From NCBI RefSeq assembly GCF_001949145.1, contig NW_019091422.1, positions 310,001 through 374,000 of the forward strand: a DNA stretch of 64,000 nucleotides. The letters are read 5' to 3'. How positions within the stretch are numbered: position 1 is the stretch's first letter; every line of letters begins with the position of its first letter. Positions 33,894 through 64,000 of this stretch are shown here, in pieces. Source of the stretch: Acanthaster planci. Its lineage: Eukaryota; Echinodermata; Asteroidea; Valvatida; Acanthasteridae. A program made the position numbers and the translations under genes. The notes under the pieces are model-generated. The model searched no databases. It worked only from the letters and a program-made list of their open reading frames with translations, and was not told the DNA's origin.

Positions 33894-36800
33894 AACAAAT
33901 TAATATGTGATGCAACAATATGTTTGGTTGATAATGGTTACAACTTAGTGATTGCTTAGTGAAAACAAGTGGTGATGTAATACATGTGGTTAACTTGTCA
34001 ATACATGTAATGTGTTGCCTGGAAAAAAAGTGAATAACGGGGAAAGAGTAGAAGAAACTTCACCATGCGGCATGATGATAAACATCAAACGACAATAGAC
34101 GATTTAACATGTAGATCATTCTTTCCCTATAAACATTTGAAAAAGCTGCCTTTGCAATGTACATGTACCGGTATGATAAACGTAGTGTTTCTTATTCTAA
34201 CTGAGTCCACTCAAAATCTAGAGTTGTAGAGGCCTGAAAATGCATTTAGCTGATATTCTGGAGCAGTGCATTTTTAGTTTTTGCACTTCAGATAGCGTAC
34301 CACGTTTTCGAGAGTTCGTTGTTCAGCACTGATATTTTTGGTTCAAGGACTACGCATTTAACGCAATGGAACTCAGTCAATTTACATGTATGTTATTTGA
34401 AGTTTGATTGGTACATGTACGTAACTCCTGATGATGTGATTTAGTGAAATGCAAATTTGTAATGAATGGAAACAAAACAGTTCAGTGGAAAATCAAAGAA
34501 TAAAACACATGCTATGTTGAAAAGAGCTCAAACCAGTGAATTGTTTCACTAACTGTTGAAAAGCCGTGGGGACTGCAATGGGTAAGATGTAGAAGATATG
34601 CTCATTCACATTATCTGACACGATTTACGTGCAACTGTTCTGTTGAAACTGTTAGAAAATGGTGTAAAATTTAATATTGGATCAAATCACAGTAACTGCA
34701 ATTACCCAGTTGTCGAAATTGTCATTTTTAAGGCACGTATGTAAAGTCAAACCTGCTGCAACATGTGTGGGTCCTTTTGCACGTCTGCATCTTAATTACT
34801 ACGTTTTCATGATCACTGGTCGAAAAAAGCAATCCTTTGCGAGAAAAATGAATGAATATTTGGTGGACAACAACATGGGGGGGAATCAGTGCATGGAAGG
34901 CAGCTGACATGGGTTAGGGAGTGGGAAAAAATGAATATCAACAGGAACCACGTACACATCATGGGAGTCGAGCCTCCATGTTGAATGTCACTTGTAGAAT
35001 GAGTCGCGAAATTTCACTTTTAGTCACTTGAAAGGAACGGGTGTTTTTCACTACTCACAAATTAAGTACTTGATGATATGTTATCACCTACATATCCTCC
35101 CTAAACGAAATTTCTTACCTCTTCATTTCTTGTCCTTTACCTTCGTTTGGGGCTGAACATTGATCGCACATCGCACTGCATTACTCCCTTACCAGCTGCG
35201 TGCACGTACCTGTCATGCATGGTACCCCCGGCCCACAGGTTGACTTTTTCCCGGCCCCAAATGGCAGACGACATTCACCACTTCAGTATTACTCCGCTGA
35301 ACTTAATCCTGATTATTAAGCATTCCCAGGCAAGACGTACATGTGTGTACCTCAAGTAACATTTTGAAGATAAAGTCTACAAGAAATTCTCCACGAATTG
35401 GTTTAATAAACCGCCTTTGCATTAAAAGCAAGAGTATAGCTCGGGTTTTTCATTCTTTTACTGCCCTGGTTTAAGTAACAGAGGGCGCACTGCATTGTTT
35501 ACGGGAAGATTGCATCACACACAGACATGAAATTTGCATACATTGTTATAAAGATCGGATCTTCAGCAGTGCAGTAGGCGTGCAGCGTTGCGGTCTGCGA
35601 CCACTCTCCAGAAAACTTCTGACAAGGTTTGTGTTGTGGGGGGTGTGTTAATTTCTCCTTTGATAGATCCCACAAAATATCCTTTTCTGTGGAGAATCAC
35701 CATTTTCAGTTATCTGATCTGAACATTTGTCAATTAAGTTGGTGATCATTCTCACCCAGCGGTACCAATGTCAAGATGGTCACCCCTGGAAGCCTTTTCT
35801 TAACAATTAGTTTGGGCCCTAGGTCTGCACGTTTTCTAACAATTGGACATGGTCTGGCAGACTAGTTAAAAAACAGAATTTTACATGATCAAAATTACCA
35901 GAATTCTGTTCTGCAGAAAAAGAATGGCTGGAATTTATGTTTTGTTAGCTATCAGTTTTGTGGAATTTAAAAACTCTTTCATTTTTACTTTGGAGTTTGG
36001 TCCACTTACCTCCATGCGCTTACCTATGCCAGAGATGACACGAGCAAAGCCGCTATCTGTACAATCATCAGTTATCTTCACCTGTAGGCCTGCCAGTAAA
36101 GAGCAGTCAATGAAACCAAAGATCACACTGTGCCATCTTTTTCCAGTCCCACTGCAGTGCTTGTTGGCAAATTATTAACTTGCACGTATAGTTGGTACAT
36201 CATGATATAAAATCGCACATTGTCTTTGACATGGTGAAGGAAACTTACATGTACTCCCATTCCTAACACTGGTAGTTAACTTTTAGTGGCCCATACCAAG
36301 CTAACAGATTTTATTTGGGCTTGTCTTGCGTATGAACCACGCTTGGATGGTTTTCACTGAATGATTTCAAATCTGTTTACCCAGTACGAGCAAGGTTTGT
36401 TTGTAGACTTTAGAATTATTTGCTAGATTTAATGATTCAAAATGACAATAATGTACAGACTGATGTGAACAATTTCTGGGACACAAAGTGAAACCGATGC
36501 ATTCACTCTCTACATTGATCATGCCAAATTTGAAATTTCTTGGAATAGATTTGAGGTTATCATGAATTTCATGGCACTTCTAGGGGGAAGGGGTCAGCCA
36601 TGGTTCATTTTTTGCCTTCTTACCCTCCTGGTCAGCTTGAGATAATTCTTTTCTTCACTTTTTATCACTCGGAAGTGAAAATACCTGCAGATGAAGAGAT
36701 TAGTCTTTTTCTCCAGATTCTTAAACTGTAGATCCCTGTGTTGTCTTCTGTGGTCTGAGCTTAGGTCAGCGAGGCTGGGCCACTGACTATGCTTCTTGCA

Positions 36801-36907
36801 GTACATTTTAGAAGATTAAATGCTATCCTCCCCCCTAGCCCCACCCCTTCCAACAAAACATAGGTTTAGTTGGTCCAAAGTTGAAATATTTTGCTCACTG
36901 GGTTTAG
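33894..36907. other. Intergenic region between the hairpin array and the SUR gene
   Basis: About 3 kb. AATAAA signals lie at 34499-34504 and 35404-35410. An acceptor TTTAG ends at 36907, so the SUR gene must have a non-coding first exon somewhere upstream, possibly here. A short minus-strand frame at 36013-36173 ends in a donor-like GTAAGT but stands alone. Nothing else is recognised. Confidence 0.4.
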
Positions 36908-36925
36908 GCTCGTAGAGACTTGGCC

Positions 36926-56116
<19,191 letters not shown>

Positions 56117-58300
56117 GAACTCAGCCGTCAGGCTCTGAATCAGTCACAGCAAGTCCAGGGGAACGGGGTTGCTGTGGGTGCTGAAGCACCCCTTTACTTT
56201 TTAGGAGCGGGATGCTGGTGAACAAAAGAGCACCCCCAACTTTGATCACGTCGAGCCACAAACATGATCATGTATGCCGGAATTTGTACTAACACACTCG
56301 CCTGTGAAACAATGTTTTCAAAATGCTCCCATTTCAACATGAACCACTCTCCTGGGCTGAAGTTTTCATCGAATGTCCCTTATACGAAACACTTTAATTT
56401 GCGACGGAGTCTTACACATTAAAAAATTCTCCTTTTTGAGCGATTTCCAAATATCAATTTCGTGAAATCCTTGAAATTCAACCCATTCTCCTGGGTCTCC
56501 ACAAGGCACCATATGTCTGTCCAAACTCACCAATGTCAAGAGATCCACCGAAAAACCCTCAGTACATATGATTTTACAACCTCAGCACCCCCTAAAAAAA
56601 ATATGTTCCCGTTGGCATGAGTCACAGAAACTGTCGAATTGTAGTTTTGGCTTGCCATGTGAGAGGCAATTTGTGTATGTGAGAAATGTGCCATGTAAGT
56701 GTGATATGTTGTATGTTGGTGTACAAAACAAGGAAGCAGCAACATGCTAAGTATGATTCTATTGTCAAAACCAGGGGATAAAATCTTCATATTACATGTA
56801 GTTAAAAAGAGTTCCATTTCTTTATTGGAAGTTTTTGAAACGTGTGTTTTCACACCAGGCATGACATGAATCATTCTCAAGAGGAATGTAAGAATTGCTT
56901 TTTTCAACCAAAGCCCGGTGGTGTAGGTACATGTGAGGGGGGGCATGGTCCCCATCCACCCCCCCCCAGCAGAAGTCATTGCCCCACCCCCAGGTCTTTC
57001 CCTCTTTGAAATTTTAAATATACCTAACTACGTCGTGCCTTAACTCATTGGTTTTCAGTTCTCCCTGGAAAAAAATCTGTGCCTGCTCCAATGCTTACTC
57101 AGAAAATTTGCCCCAGTTTGTCTCCTGCTAAAGTTCCTTTTCAACCACTCATTTTTTTGAAAATCAATTTTCTTCAAAAGTTTGTAAGGACTTTCTGACT
57201 TTCTGACAATTTCTATAACTTTTAAATACTTTCTGATTTTTATAACTTTCTGATTAATACTTTTAAGATATAAGCAGAGCATTTTGCAAAAATCGTCAAC
57301 CTTCAAAAGGTTGTAAATACTTGTATGTTTATTTTTAATTGCCCTAGAAATATTTTTATCAGTGTGCATTGCGACTTCTGAAGTACCGCAATAAAATGAT
57401 TGAAATTTTTTTGATTGTGAAAAAATTGCATGTAATGGTTTGATTTCCGGTAGCGTCTGTGGTTTCATTCAATGTATGACAGGTGCTTAAACGCATTTTC
57501 AAATTAGTTTGGTTTGAATTAAAGTTTTTATCGAAAAGATTGGAAAGGGCATATACAGTGAATACAGTCACTGATCGTTCGGAACTTCACGACCAGCGGT
57601 TAGAATTTTGCAGTCCAAGTCAAGTCACAAGTCATTTTTTGCAAGTCAAAGTCAAGTCACAAGTCAAAAACTGATAGTTGCAAGCCAAGTCACGAGTTAC
57701 AAAATAGCAACTCGAGTCCAAGTTAAGTGACTCAGTCTGCAACTGCCATTTTGTAGCTCAATTTATGAAGTACATATGTGCACCTCGTGCACACCAATAT
57801 CTGGCGCCAGCGGGAAAAAAGTTTATAGAACTTTTTTCCTGACAAAAGAGGGCGCTAGTGCAATCTGTTTTTGAAAAATCAAGAGGGTTCTTTTGCACTA
57901 GAAAAGCAATTAGATTAAGTGGTTTTATTTTTGAAGTGATAAGTGAGATAATGACTCCAATAATGCAGTAGCTGGACGGGTGTAATTTTAGCATTTTATT
58001 TTAAGAAGGGGATTTCTTTTCTGATGACCCAGTTTATATTGCTCCAAAGAAGCACAATTTTGCTCGTGAAATCGCCCAATCATGTGTAAGAGCTAATGGA
58101 GAATTGGGCGCCCTGTAAAGGTCAAAGTCTACTAGTGTACGACGGGTGGAACAGATTTTGTGCGCTGATTGCTAAAAATCTGATGTAAATTTCTTGCATT
58201 TTACAAGTCCTTTTCATGTCACTGAGAGTATGCACTTTGCACAGGTTTCGTTGAATCACGGAAGGTAACGTTACAACCCTTCGACTCGCCCAACATCAGA
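56117..58300. other. SUR-like 3' UTR and intergenic region
   Basis: No coding frame is supported. The first strong polyadenylation signal is AATAAA at 57390-57395, giving a possible 1.3-kb 3' UTR. A C-rich run sits near 56960 and the CAAGTCACAAGTCA minisatellite at 57611-57735. Confidence 0.4.
57611..57735. repeat. Degenerate CAAGTCACAAGTCA minisatellite
   Basis: Repeated CAAGTCA and CAAGTCACAAGTCA units with T-rich and AAAC interruptions, decaying toward the right end. It resembles, without being identical to, the repeat flanking the assembly gap. Confidence 0.7.
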
Positions 58301-58329
58301 AGAGAAACTCCAAGAAAGTTCGGATGTGA

Positions 58330-58442
58330 CTCTGATTGAGCGGCCATTTTCTTCTCGTATCCTGCCTGAGACCGCCTGTCATGCGTGTATGTGTGCTCAA
58401 CTTCCGGAAGTAGTTGTGTAGAAAACCGCGCCAGTGGGATCG
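58330..58442 (+). promoter_or_regulatory. Putative promoter and non-coding first exon of the PIX-like gene
   Basis: Contains a YY1-type CGGCCATTTTC (58341-58351) and a palindromic ETS/GABP-type CTTCCGGAAGT (58401-58411), the pair common in broadly expressed TATA-less promoters. A donor-like GTGAGA follows at 58443. It would splice to the acceptor ending at 59272. Assignment rests on motifs only. Confidence 0.4.
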
Positions 58443-59282
58443 GTGAGAATTTGAATGGTTAATTAGGCCATAGAGCAAGGACACAACAGTGCAAAGTTAA
58501 AGCATAGAGCAAGGAACAGAATGACAGCTTCCGGATGCATGTCTTGTTTGTTTTTTAATTAAATCATGTTTGGAAATTGTTAACTTTAACTTTGCTCAGA
58601 ATCCTCACTGTCAAATGAATTAACAAGAGGTTTTCATGGTTTTGGTCATTTTATTAATGTTGGGAGGAGCCACTGTGTGAGTTAAACATTGAGACTTGCA
58701 CTAGGCCTACATGTAGGCTTTGATAAGAAGCGAATGGATTTAGGTGAACTGGGATGTAGAGCCTAACACGCCTAACGTCGATCAGTACTGCACACTGATA
58801 CTTAGGTTTAGTGATCAGTGATACTGTCAGTGTCACGGACAGTGATCAGGGTGGTCCTGATTATAGGCACAGGTGTAAAGTTTGTCATGTTTGTACTGTG
58901 GTAGCCTTTATACTGTATGTGTACTAATCCTTTCCAACGGCTAATTTGGGTTTCTTTTTATACGCGATGCTGCAAGTTCCTTATCAAATGTTTTTACGCA
59001 ATTACAACTTTCTCCCTGCTCTAAAAACACGCCTATTCTTTGCAGGAAACTTCAGTTTTGTCGCCAGGAACAAATGAAACAATAATGATGATGTAGTTGG
59101 AGAAACATTGTCAACATGGTTACATAAAATTAGTTTCGTATACTTGTAATTAGACCACATTTCTTTTATACACAAGCAGTGAAAAACCAAATGGAAGCTT
59201 ACATGTACATGAATGTTGGCCAAAAGCAATTTTATTTGAATACATTTTTCATTGCTTCCTTAATTCCGACAGAGTTTACGGA

Positions 59283-59339
59283 ATGGCAACAGTGATTGAC
59301 ATGAATTACATCGTGGAAGTATCACATCATTTACAGTAA
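59283..59339 (+). other. Upstream ORF in the PIX-like 5' UTR
   Basis: An 18-codon ATG-to-TAA frame lies in the exon 84 bases before the main start codon. If the exon begins at 59273, scanning ribosomes meet this ATG first, so it may reduce translation of the main frame. Confidence 0.4.
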
Positions 59340-59423
59340 CGGTTGAAAAGCTGTCGTCAAGTTCCAAATTTTGGCCACTTACTTAGAGGGCCCGGGGGAG
59401 ACAGGTCCCCACAAACAGCCATC

Positions 59424-59643
59424 ATGACCACCCCAACCATGAACGAGTTCATGGCGGACTGGATCATTAAGCGTGTCAAGGCCCGCTATGACTTCAAAGG
59501 CGACGGGGATGACACACTCTCGTTCTCCAAGGGCGAGGTCATATCGGTGACGCAGATCGTGGACGGGGGCTGGTGGGAAGGCATGATCAACGGGCAGGTT
59601 GGTTGGTTCCCCAGCAACTTCGTCAAGGACATCAAACCAGTTG
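59424..59643 (+). CDS. First coding exon of a PIX (ARHGEF6/7)-like protein, SH3 domain, partial
   Basis: The exon appears to run from 59273 (after a pyrimidine-rich CCGACAG acceptor) to the GTAAGT donor at 59644, with coding from the ATG at 59424. The 73 codons hold one SH3 domain: KARYDFKGDGDDTLSFSKGE (ALYDY region), GGWWEGMINGQVGWFPSNFV (Trp-Trp and the Pro-Ser-Asn-Phe/Tyr motif). The combination DDTLSFSKGEVI, GGWWEG, GWFPSN matches the PIX/COOL Rac/Cdc42 exchange factors, whose short isoforms also start with SH3. PIX binds PAK and GIT proteins at focal adhesions. The DH-PH exons must lie beyond the window, so another SH3 protein (an intersectin or Nck type) is possible. It ends in phase 1. 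Confidence 0.65.
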
Positions 59644-62600
59644 GTAAGTAAACCGAGCAGTATTCCTTCATCAGATGTTAGCATAGTTTTTGAGGGCGCT
59701 TTACGAGATGCGCATTTTGCACACACCTGATAAGGACATCCATCAACCAGTCTAAGCATGAAATGTGCGAACCTCATGGAATAACGTACCATGTATGACA
59801 GTGACACTGTGTCACAGTGCCTTTGTGACAGTGTCCATATGATACATGTACATGTATTGCCCATTGTTAGCTCATTCATATGTTGTACACTTGTTTACAG
59901 AGCCCTATTACGGACCATACCATGTGATTTTGGCCTTCAGCTGTTGTTGCAAAGTAGTCAGAGTTCAATAATGTCTTGTTTAGTAGACATTTTTTTTGTA
60001 AATCAAACGTCGTTTGAAACTTGTTCCTGACCAAAGTTGAAGTGGTTTACACGAATAATTTAGCTCTGCTTTGTGTTTGGGATGCTCAGAAGTGTAATCG
60101 GGAGAGCAGGTCATGTTCCAGTCACTGTGGCTAGTTCTTTGCCATTGATGGAACTTGGACTTCATTTGACCCACAAAGTTTTAAATAACCAAGACCTTGG
60201 CTTTAAGTAAGCTTCAGTTCCAATCCTTGAGCCATGCATGAAAATAAGAAAAGATGGATGCAGCAAACCGCAGACAATAATTCATTTTATGCACACAGTG
60301 AATGTTATTCTATCACTCTGCTTGTTTTGGAAGTCCAGAACTTGCCTGGGCCCCTCATAGGTCCTGCTGAGCTATGGGCTGTGTCCAAACTGCTTGGCTG
60401 CAGTTTGAAAGTACACGCAAAGCTATTAGTGTAGTTGTGGCCACAGCCTCTGCCCATAGAGTTGTGCATAATTTTAAGCCACAGCCCAGTGATTCAGACA
60501 AAGCCATACATGACGTGGCTTACCAAATTTTGTGGCAGATTCCAGTACCAGTTGCCGGCCAGATGTAAATGAATACAGATTTTAGCTGGTGTCCACACTT
60601 TTGCATAGCAAATGTGACCAGTGCTAAGAGACATCAGGATCCTTCATGAAATTCCTTGTACATGTAAACTCATTGACATCTGTAAGTCGTAAACATAACT
60701 TACATCGATTTAAGGATGTCCGATGAAATGTTTATCCAGTGTGCCGGTGACAGGTCAACTGTCTGGATCATTGTTGTTACATGGGAAACATATGGCGCTC
60801 GTGTGAAATTAATAATAAACAAAGCTGTTCGATCCGTTTGTCGCTCACAGTTCTTGTTCAGACAGCACCAACACCAGTTTTATCTCGAGTACATGTATAA
60901 TAAAATCGAAAGGAAACGACGCTTTTTCCTCTTTTAAATGATTAGTAATCCACATGATATTTCTAACATATCTTCATCTCACTAACCCAGCAATATTCGT
61001 ACCCCAGACTGCCATTTTTTTTTGTCTTGGCGTAAATCAAATCACATACATGTACCTTTTGTTCGACCTGTGGAATAGTCTCTTGTTTGCCCAGGCTGGA
61101 TTCGTTTTGTTTGAATCTACCGGTATTGGATTCATAGGCCTCAGCCACCATATTGTGGCATTTGACTTTCGTGGGGTTTAGTAAGCTTAGTTGCTTTTAG
61201 TAAGCTTAGTTGCTTTCGGTTGTAGAAACGTAGCATGGGTGGGTTCATGTGCATACATACAGGCACATGTACGCTAGTACCGGTATAAACAAAAATATAA
61301 TATATAATCAGCGTCCAGAGTTATGTAATTGCCGTAACTGGGTACCTTTTTCAGGGCAAGCAGAACTGCAAAATACAGTTGCGCTTCTGGTTTGCTGATC
61401 TACAGGGTACATGTACCCTATTTTCATGGCTCGACCATAAAGTTATTTGCGGGAGATTTTAAGAGAATGTGAAATTGATTGTTTTTGCCAGGACTGAATC
61501 TGCTTGCCCTGACGAAGGTACTTGTACGGTACGGCAATTACATAACTCTGAGCACTAATTATGTTTTTGTCTATATTCTGATCATGGTGCTACGCCGCCC
61601 TTTCATATTACGGTACGTGTACCGGTACATAGAGTTTTGTATTCATCCATCAGAGAGACTTTCCTGTACATGATTACTTCCTGTCCAGTCCGCCTATGTA
61701 AGGTGCTTTAGACTGGACTGAAAGCCAGGGCTTGCTTTTAGGCATGAAGCTGCTGCCATTACCGTGTGGTCAAATACATGTTGTCCGTGCACAGGGTAGT
61801 ATTTTGTAAGGGACATGGTAGAGTACGCTAGTCTCTCATCTGTGGCCTTGGATTGGTGAATTAATATCGCAGAGCCTGCATCATCTGGTTTCTGCATTCG
61901 AATTTGATTTAACCCATCTAATTTATTTTTGGAACATGTCCCATGGGCATGGTACAAGTCACAAAGTCAAGTTGTAAGCTACACGTACGGTAAATGACTA
62001 TTTGACATGGGGACCTTGCCTGATGACATGGATGCACCTTCTGCATACCATACATGTACCTGTACTGTAGAAATGCTTGGATTCTCCCATAGAGCAAGGA
62101 CGCTCTCTGATTCTCCTCAAGGAAAGAAGAAATAGGAAAAGAAAATTCAGTTTGGAGTAGGTATTTGTGAGGGAAGGGGGCTTTTTGAATGGCTACATTT
62201 GGTTCCTTGTCGCAAAATTCAATCAACTACATGTAACTCTCTCAGCACACTGTATACAGTTTGATAGAACAGGTTTTCATGTCAAACAAACAGTGGCTGT
62301 AATAACGAACAAGGTAGATGAAAACCCATGTCTTGTTTATATTCATTCGCTTGTGACCTGTATACACACAGGTATTTACTGCAGGGCTTGAGTGTAGTAC
62401 AGAATTTATAATAATGTGTTTAACACTTTCACATTGTTTTTGTCTTGTGCAGTGTGTTTAGGGCTGTATAGAAAGGAATTGTCCTGCATGATGTCGTTTG
62501 CAAACAACATAAGCGCGGCCCCGGCAAAGCTAAACAATGTCATATCTTTTCCACACAGTGTAAATTCACTGTACATGTACACTTGTACTCAGTGCATGAA

Positions 62601-64000
62601 CACTGGATGTAATCAACGGCATTATTTACACTGCATTGTAGACGTCAGTTTAGATACAAACAATGTGTAGTGTGTACATGTACGTATTCATCCTACACGG
62701 TGGAACACCTGAGTTTATTTTGGGCCGAATACACTTCCTTGTTTGGGCATTTATTGCTATGACACATGGACGCCTGGTTGAGTCTACTAGTACACAGAGC
62801 CTGTCAATCAACCAATCAGTGGGATGTAATAAAATCTGCATCTTGCATCCTCCTGGCATTTCTTAAGTGAACATGTGCCCAGAACCAGTGCATCTGAACC
62901 CAAGGCAGAACCACTGGTATGCCACTTGGGCATTTTGAACAGGAAGTAACATGCATGTGCCTAGTATGTACTGTACTGATATGATTTGCATATCTGGGAC
63001 ATGCACAGTAAAAAAACTCAGCCTCGAGGGGTACAGAAGGCAGGCTCATTTTTCTGCATTTCCGTTAGTACATGTGGGGCTATACATGTAACAAGCATTC
63101 AAAAAAAAAAAACGGTGTCTGCAAAAGTGGCCTTGATTGGAACAACTGGGCACCCACATTGCTGAGATGTTAACTATACAGGAAACTTGGAGTGTCCAAA
63201 ATGGCTCTTGCGGTGACCCTCTCCTATGCTACAGTCTACGCCAGAATAAAACATGACACCTGTCACACCCCTTCACTTAAATAACTTTGATTTGTTGTGG
63301 AATACCGCAAGCATACATGTACACTTGTCAGTATGTGTTGTATTGGTATTCTGCCTTCAGATACATGTACATGTAAATATTCCTGTGCCTCAGATATTAA
63401 GAGAACGCCGCCGACAAGAAGACCATGTACACCTCACACTGGTCCAGTTTATTGCCATTTTAAAAAATGAATTTTGACATCCTTAAAAAGAGCAATGCCA
63501 CATACATGTACATACGTGTACATGTAGCACAGATTCACATTAGAAACTTTTTCTACGGGAAACCACTCTTTTTTTTTCTCGATTAAGTCCGTTTTCACAG
63601 CGTTACAAAAATAGTCCTTGTTATTATTTGATGAGGAAATTCCTTGAGAACATTGATATATGAAAACATCTGGATGTTTTGCAAGCTGTGTCCAGTTCTG
63701 TGGATACAATTGGGTCTGTTTAAACAAAGAATATAAACTTACTAATTGAAGAAGACCGGGTACATGGGTTTTGTTACATACATGTAGGGCCCTACATGTA
63801 TGTGTTCCTACAAAAATGCTAGACACAGACGTACATGGACATGTCCACTGTACTATCAAAGTACCTCAGTAATGTTGAGATGGGTCATTCTATAAATTCG
63901 GGGTCCAAAAGTGTGACATTTTGTGTCCCTCTTACATATACATCTGGCCTTTGTTATTTGACATGGAAATATCACTAGAATTGATTTCAAACCACATGTA
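59644..64000 (+). other. First coding intron of the PIX-like gene, incomplete
   Basis: No further coding exon is visible to the end of the window. The stretch is rich in scattered ACATGTAC and CCGGTA-type short repeats, has an A-run at 63100-63110, and ends with sequence related to the MITE at 52356. Confidence 0.45.
63882..63960. mobile_element. Possible terminal repeat related to the 52356 MITE
   Basis: GGGTCATTC, GGGGTCCAAAAGTGTGAC and TGTGTCCCTCTTACAT line up in order with the terminal inverted repeat of the 52356 element (GGGTCATTCC, GGGGCACAATTTGTGAC, GTGTCC, TTAC). Only one end is inside the window. Confidence 0.45.

Noticed and set aside
36013-36173. Minus-strand exon-like frame (FIDCSLLAGLQVKITDD and on) ending at a GTAAGT-like donor
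   Set aside because: No partner exon on that strand and no family recognised. It may be a lone chance frame or a pseudo-exon, so it is not called as a gene.

Overview
The window is animal nuclear DNA. It has spliced genes with GT-AG introns, a kilobase-scale coding exon, tRNA-derived SINE-like repeats, MITE-like inverted repeats, ACATGTAC-type simple repeats, and one assembly gap of 667 N. Gene content (an RNF213-type giant AAA+ protein, a sulfonylurea-receptor-type ABCC transporter, a PIX-like SH3 exon) fits a marine invertebrate, probably a deuterostome such as an echinoderm or hemichordate. I cannot fix the phylum without searches. All recognised genes lie on the + strand.

Layout. 123-574: last coding exon of an unrecognised gene, with a basic coiled coil. 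2566-4174 and 6068-7601: two tandem paralogues, three exons each and 341 residues each. Both combine an N-terminal RING-like Cys/His finger, a ubiquitin-like domain and a C-terminal TerD-type domain (the bacterial tellurite/stress family). This architecture is the most unusual protein finding here. 10849-30493: an RNF213-like gene of about 4,930 residues. Its last large exon is 11.66 kb, carries the AAA modules, and contains one apparent single-base frameshift near 20004. By eye it has no RING finger, and its RZ-type zinc finger lacks the usual histidine and the cysteine reported as catalytic.

31294-33893: directly downstream of RNF213, about 25 same-orientation copies of a 17-nt dyad (consensus GCCATGCAGWTGATGGC). 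They form small hairpins with several paired arm changes. They may belong to a long 3' UTR, a non-coding RNA, or a homotypic binding-site cluster. I know of no name for this array.

36926-56116: a complete 32-exon sulfonylurea receptor (ABCC8/ABCC9-type) gene. All exon phases close, giving 1,580 residues with TMD0, two transmembrane domains and two nucleotide-binding domains. The N gap falls in one of its introns. 58330-59643: probable promoter and first coding exon of a PIX (ARHGEF6/7)-like SH3 protein, whose first coding intron runs off the right end.

How they may relate. RNF213 is a cell-autonomous antimicrobial ubiquitin ligase in vertebrates. The two RING/ubiquitin-like/TerD genes beside it also carry ubiquitin-system modules, so 2.5-34 kb may be a small innate-immunity neighbourhood. 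That is inference from adjacency. The SUR and PIX-like genes look like unrelated housekeeping or physiology neighbours.
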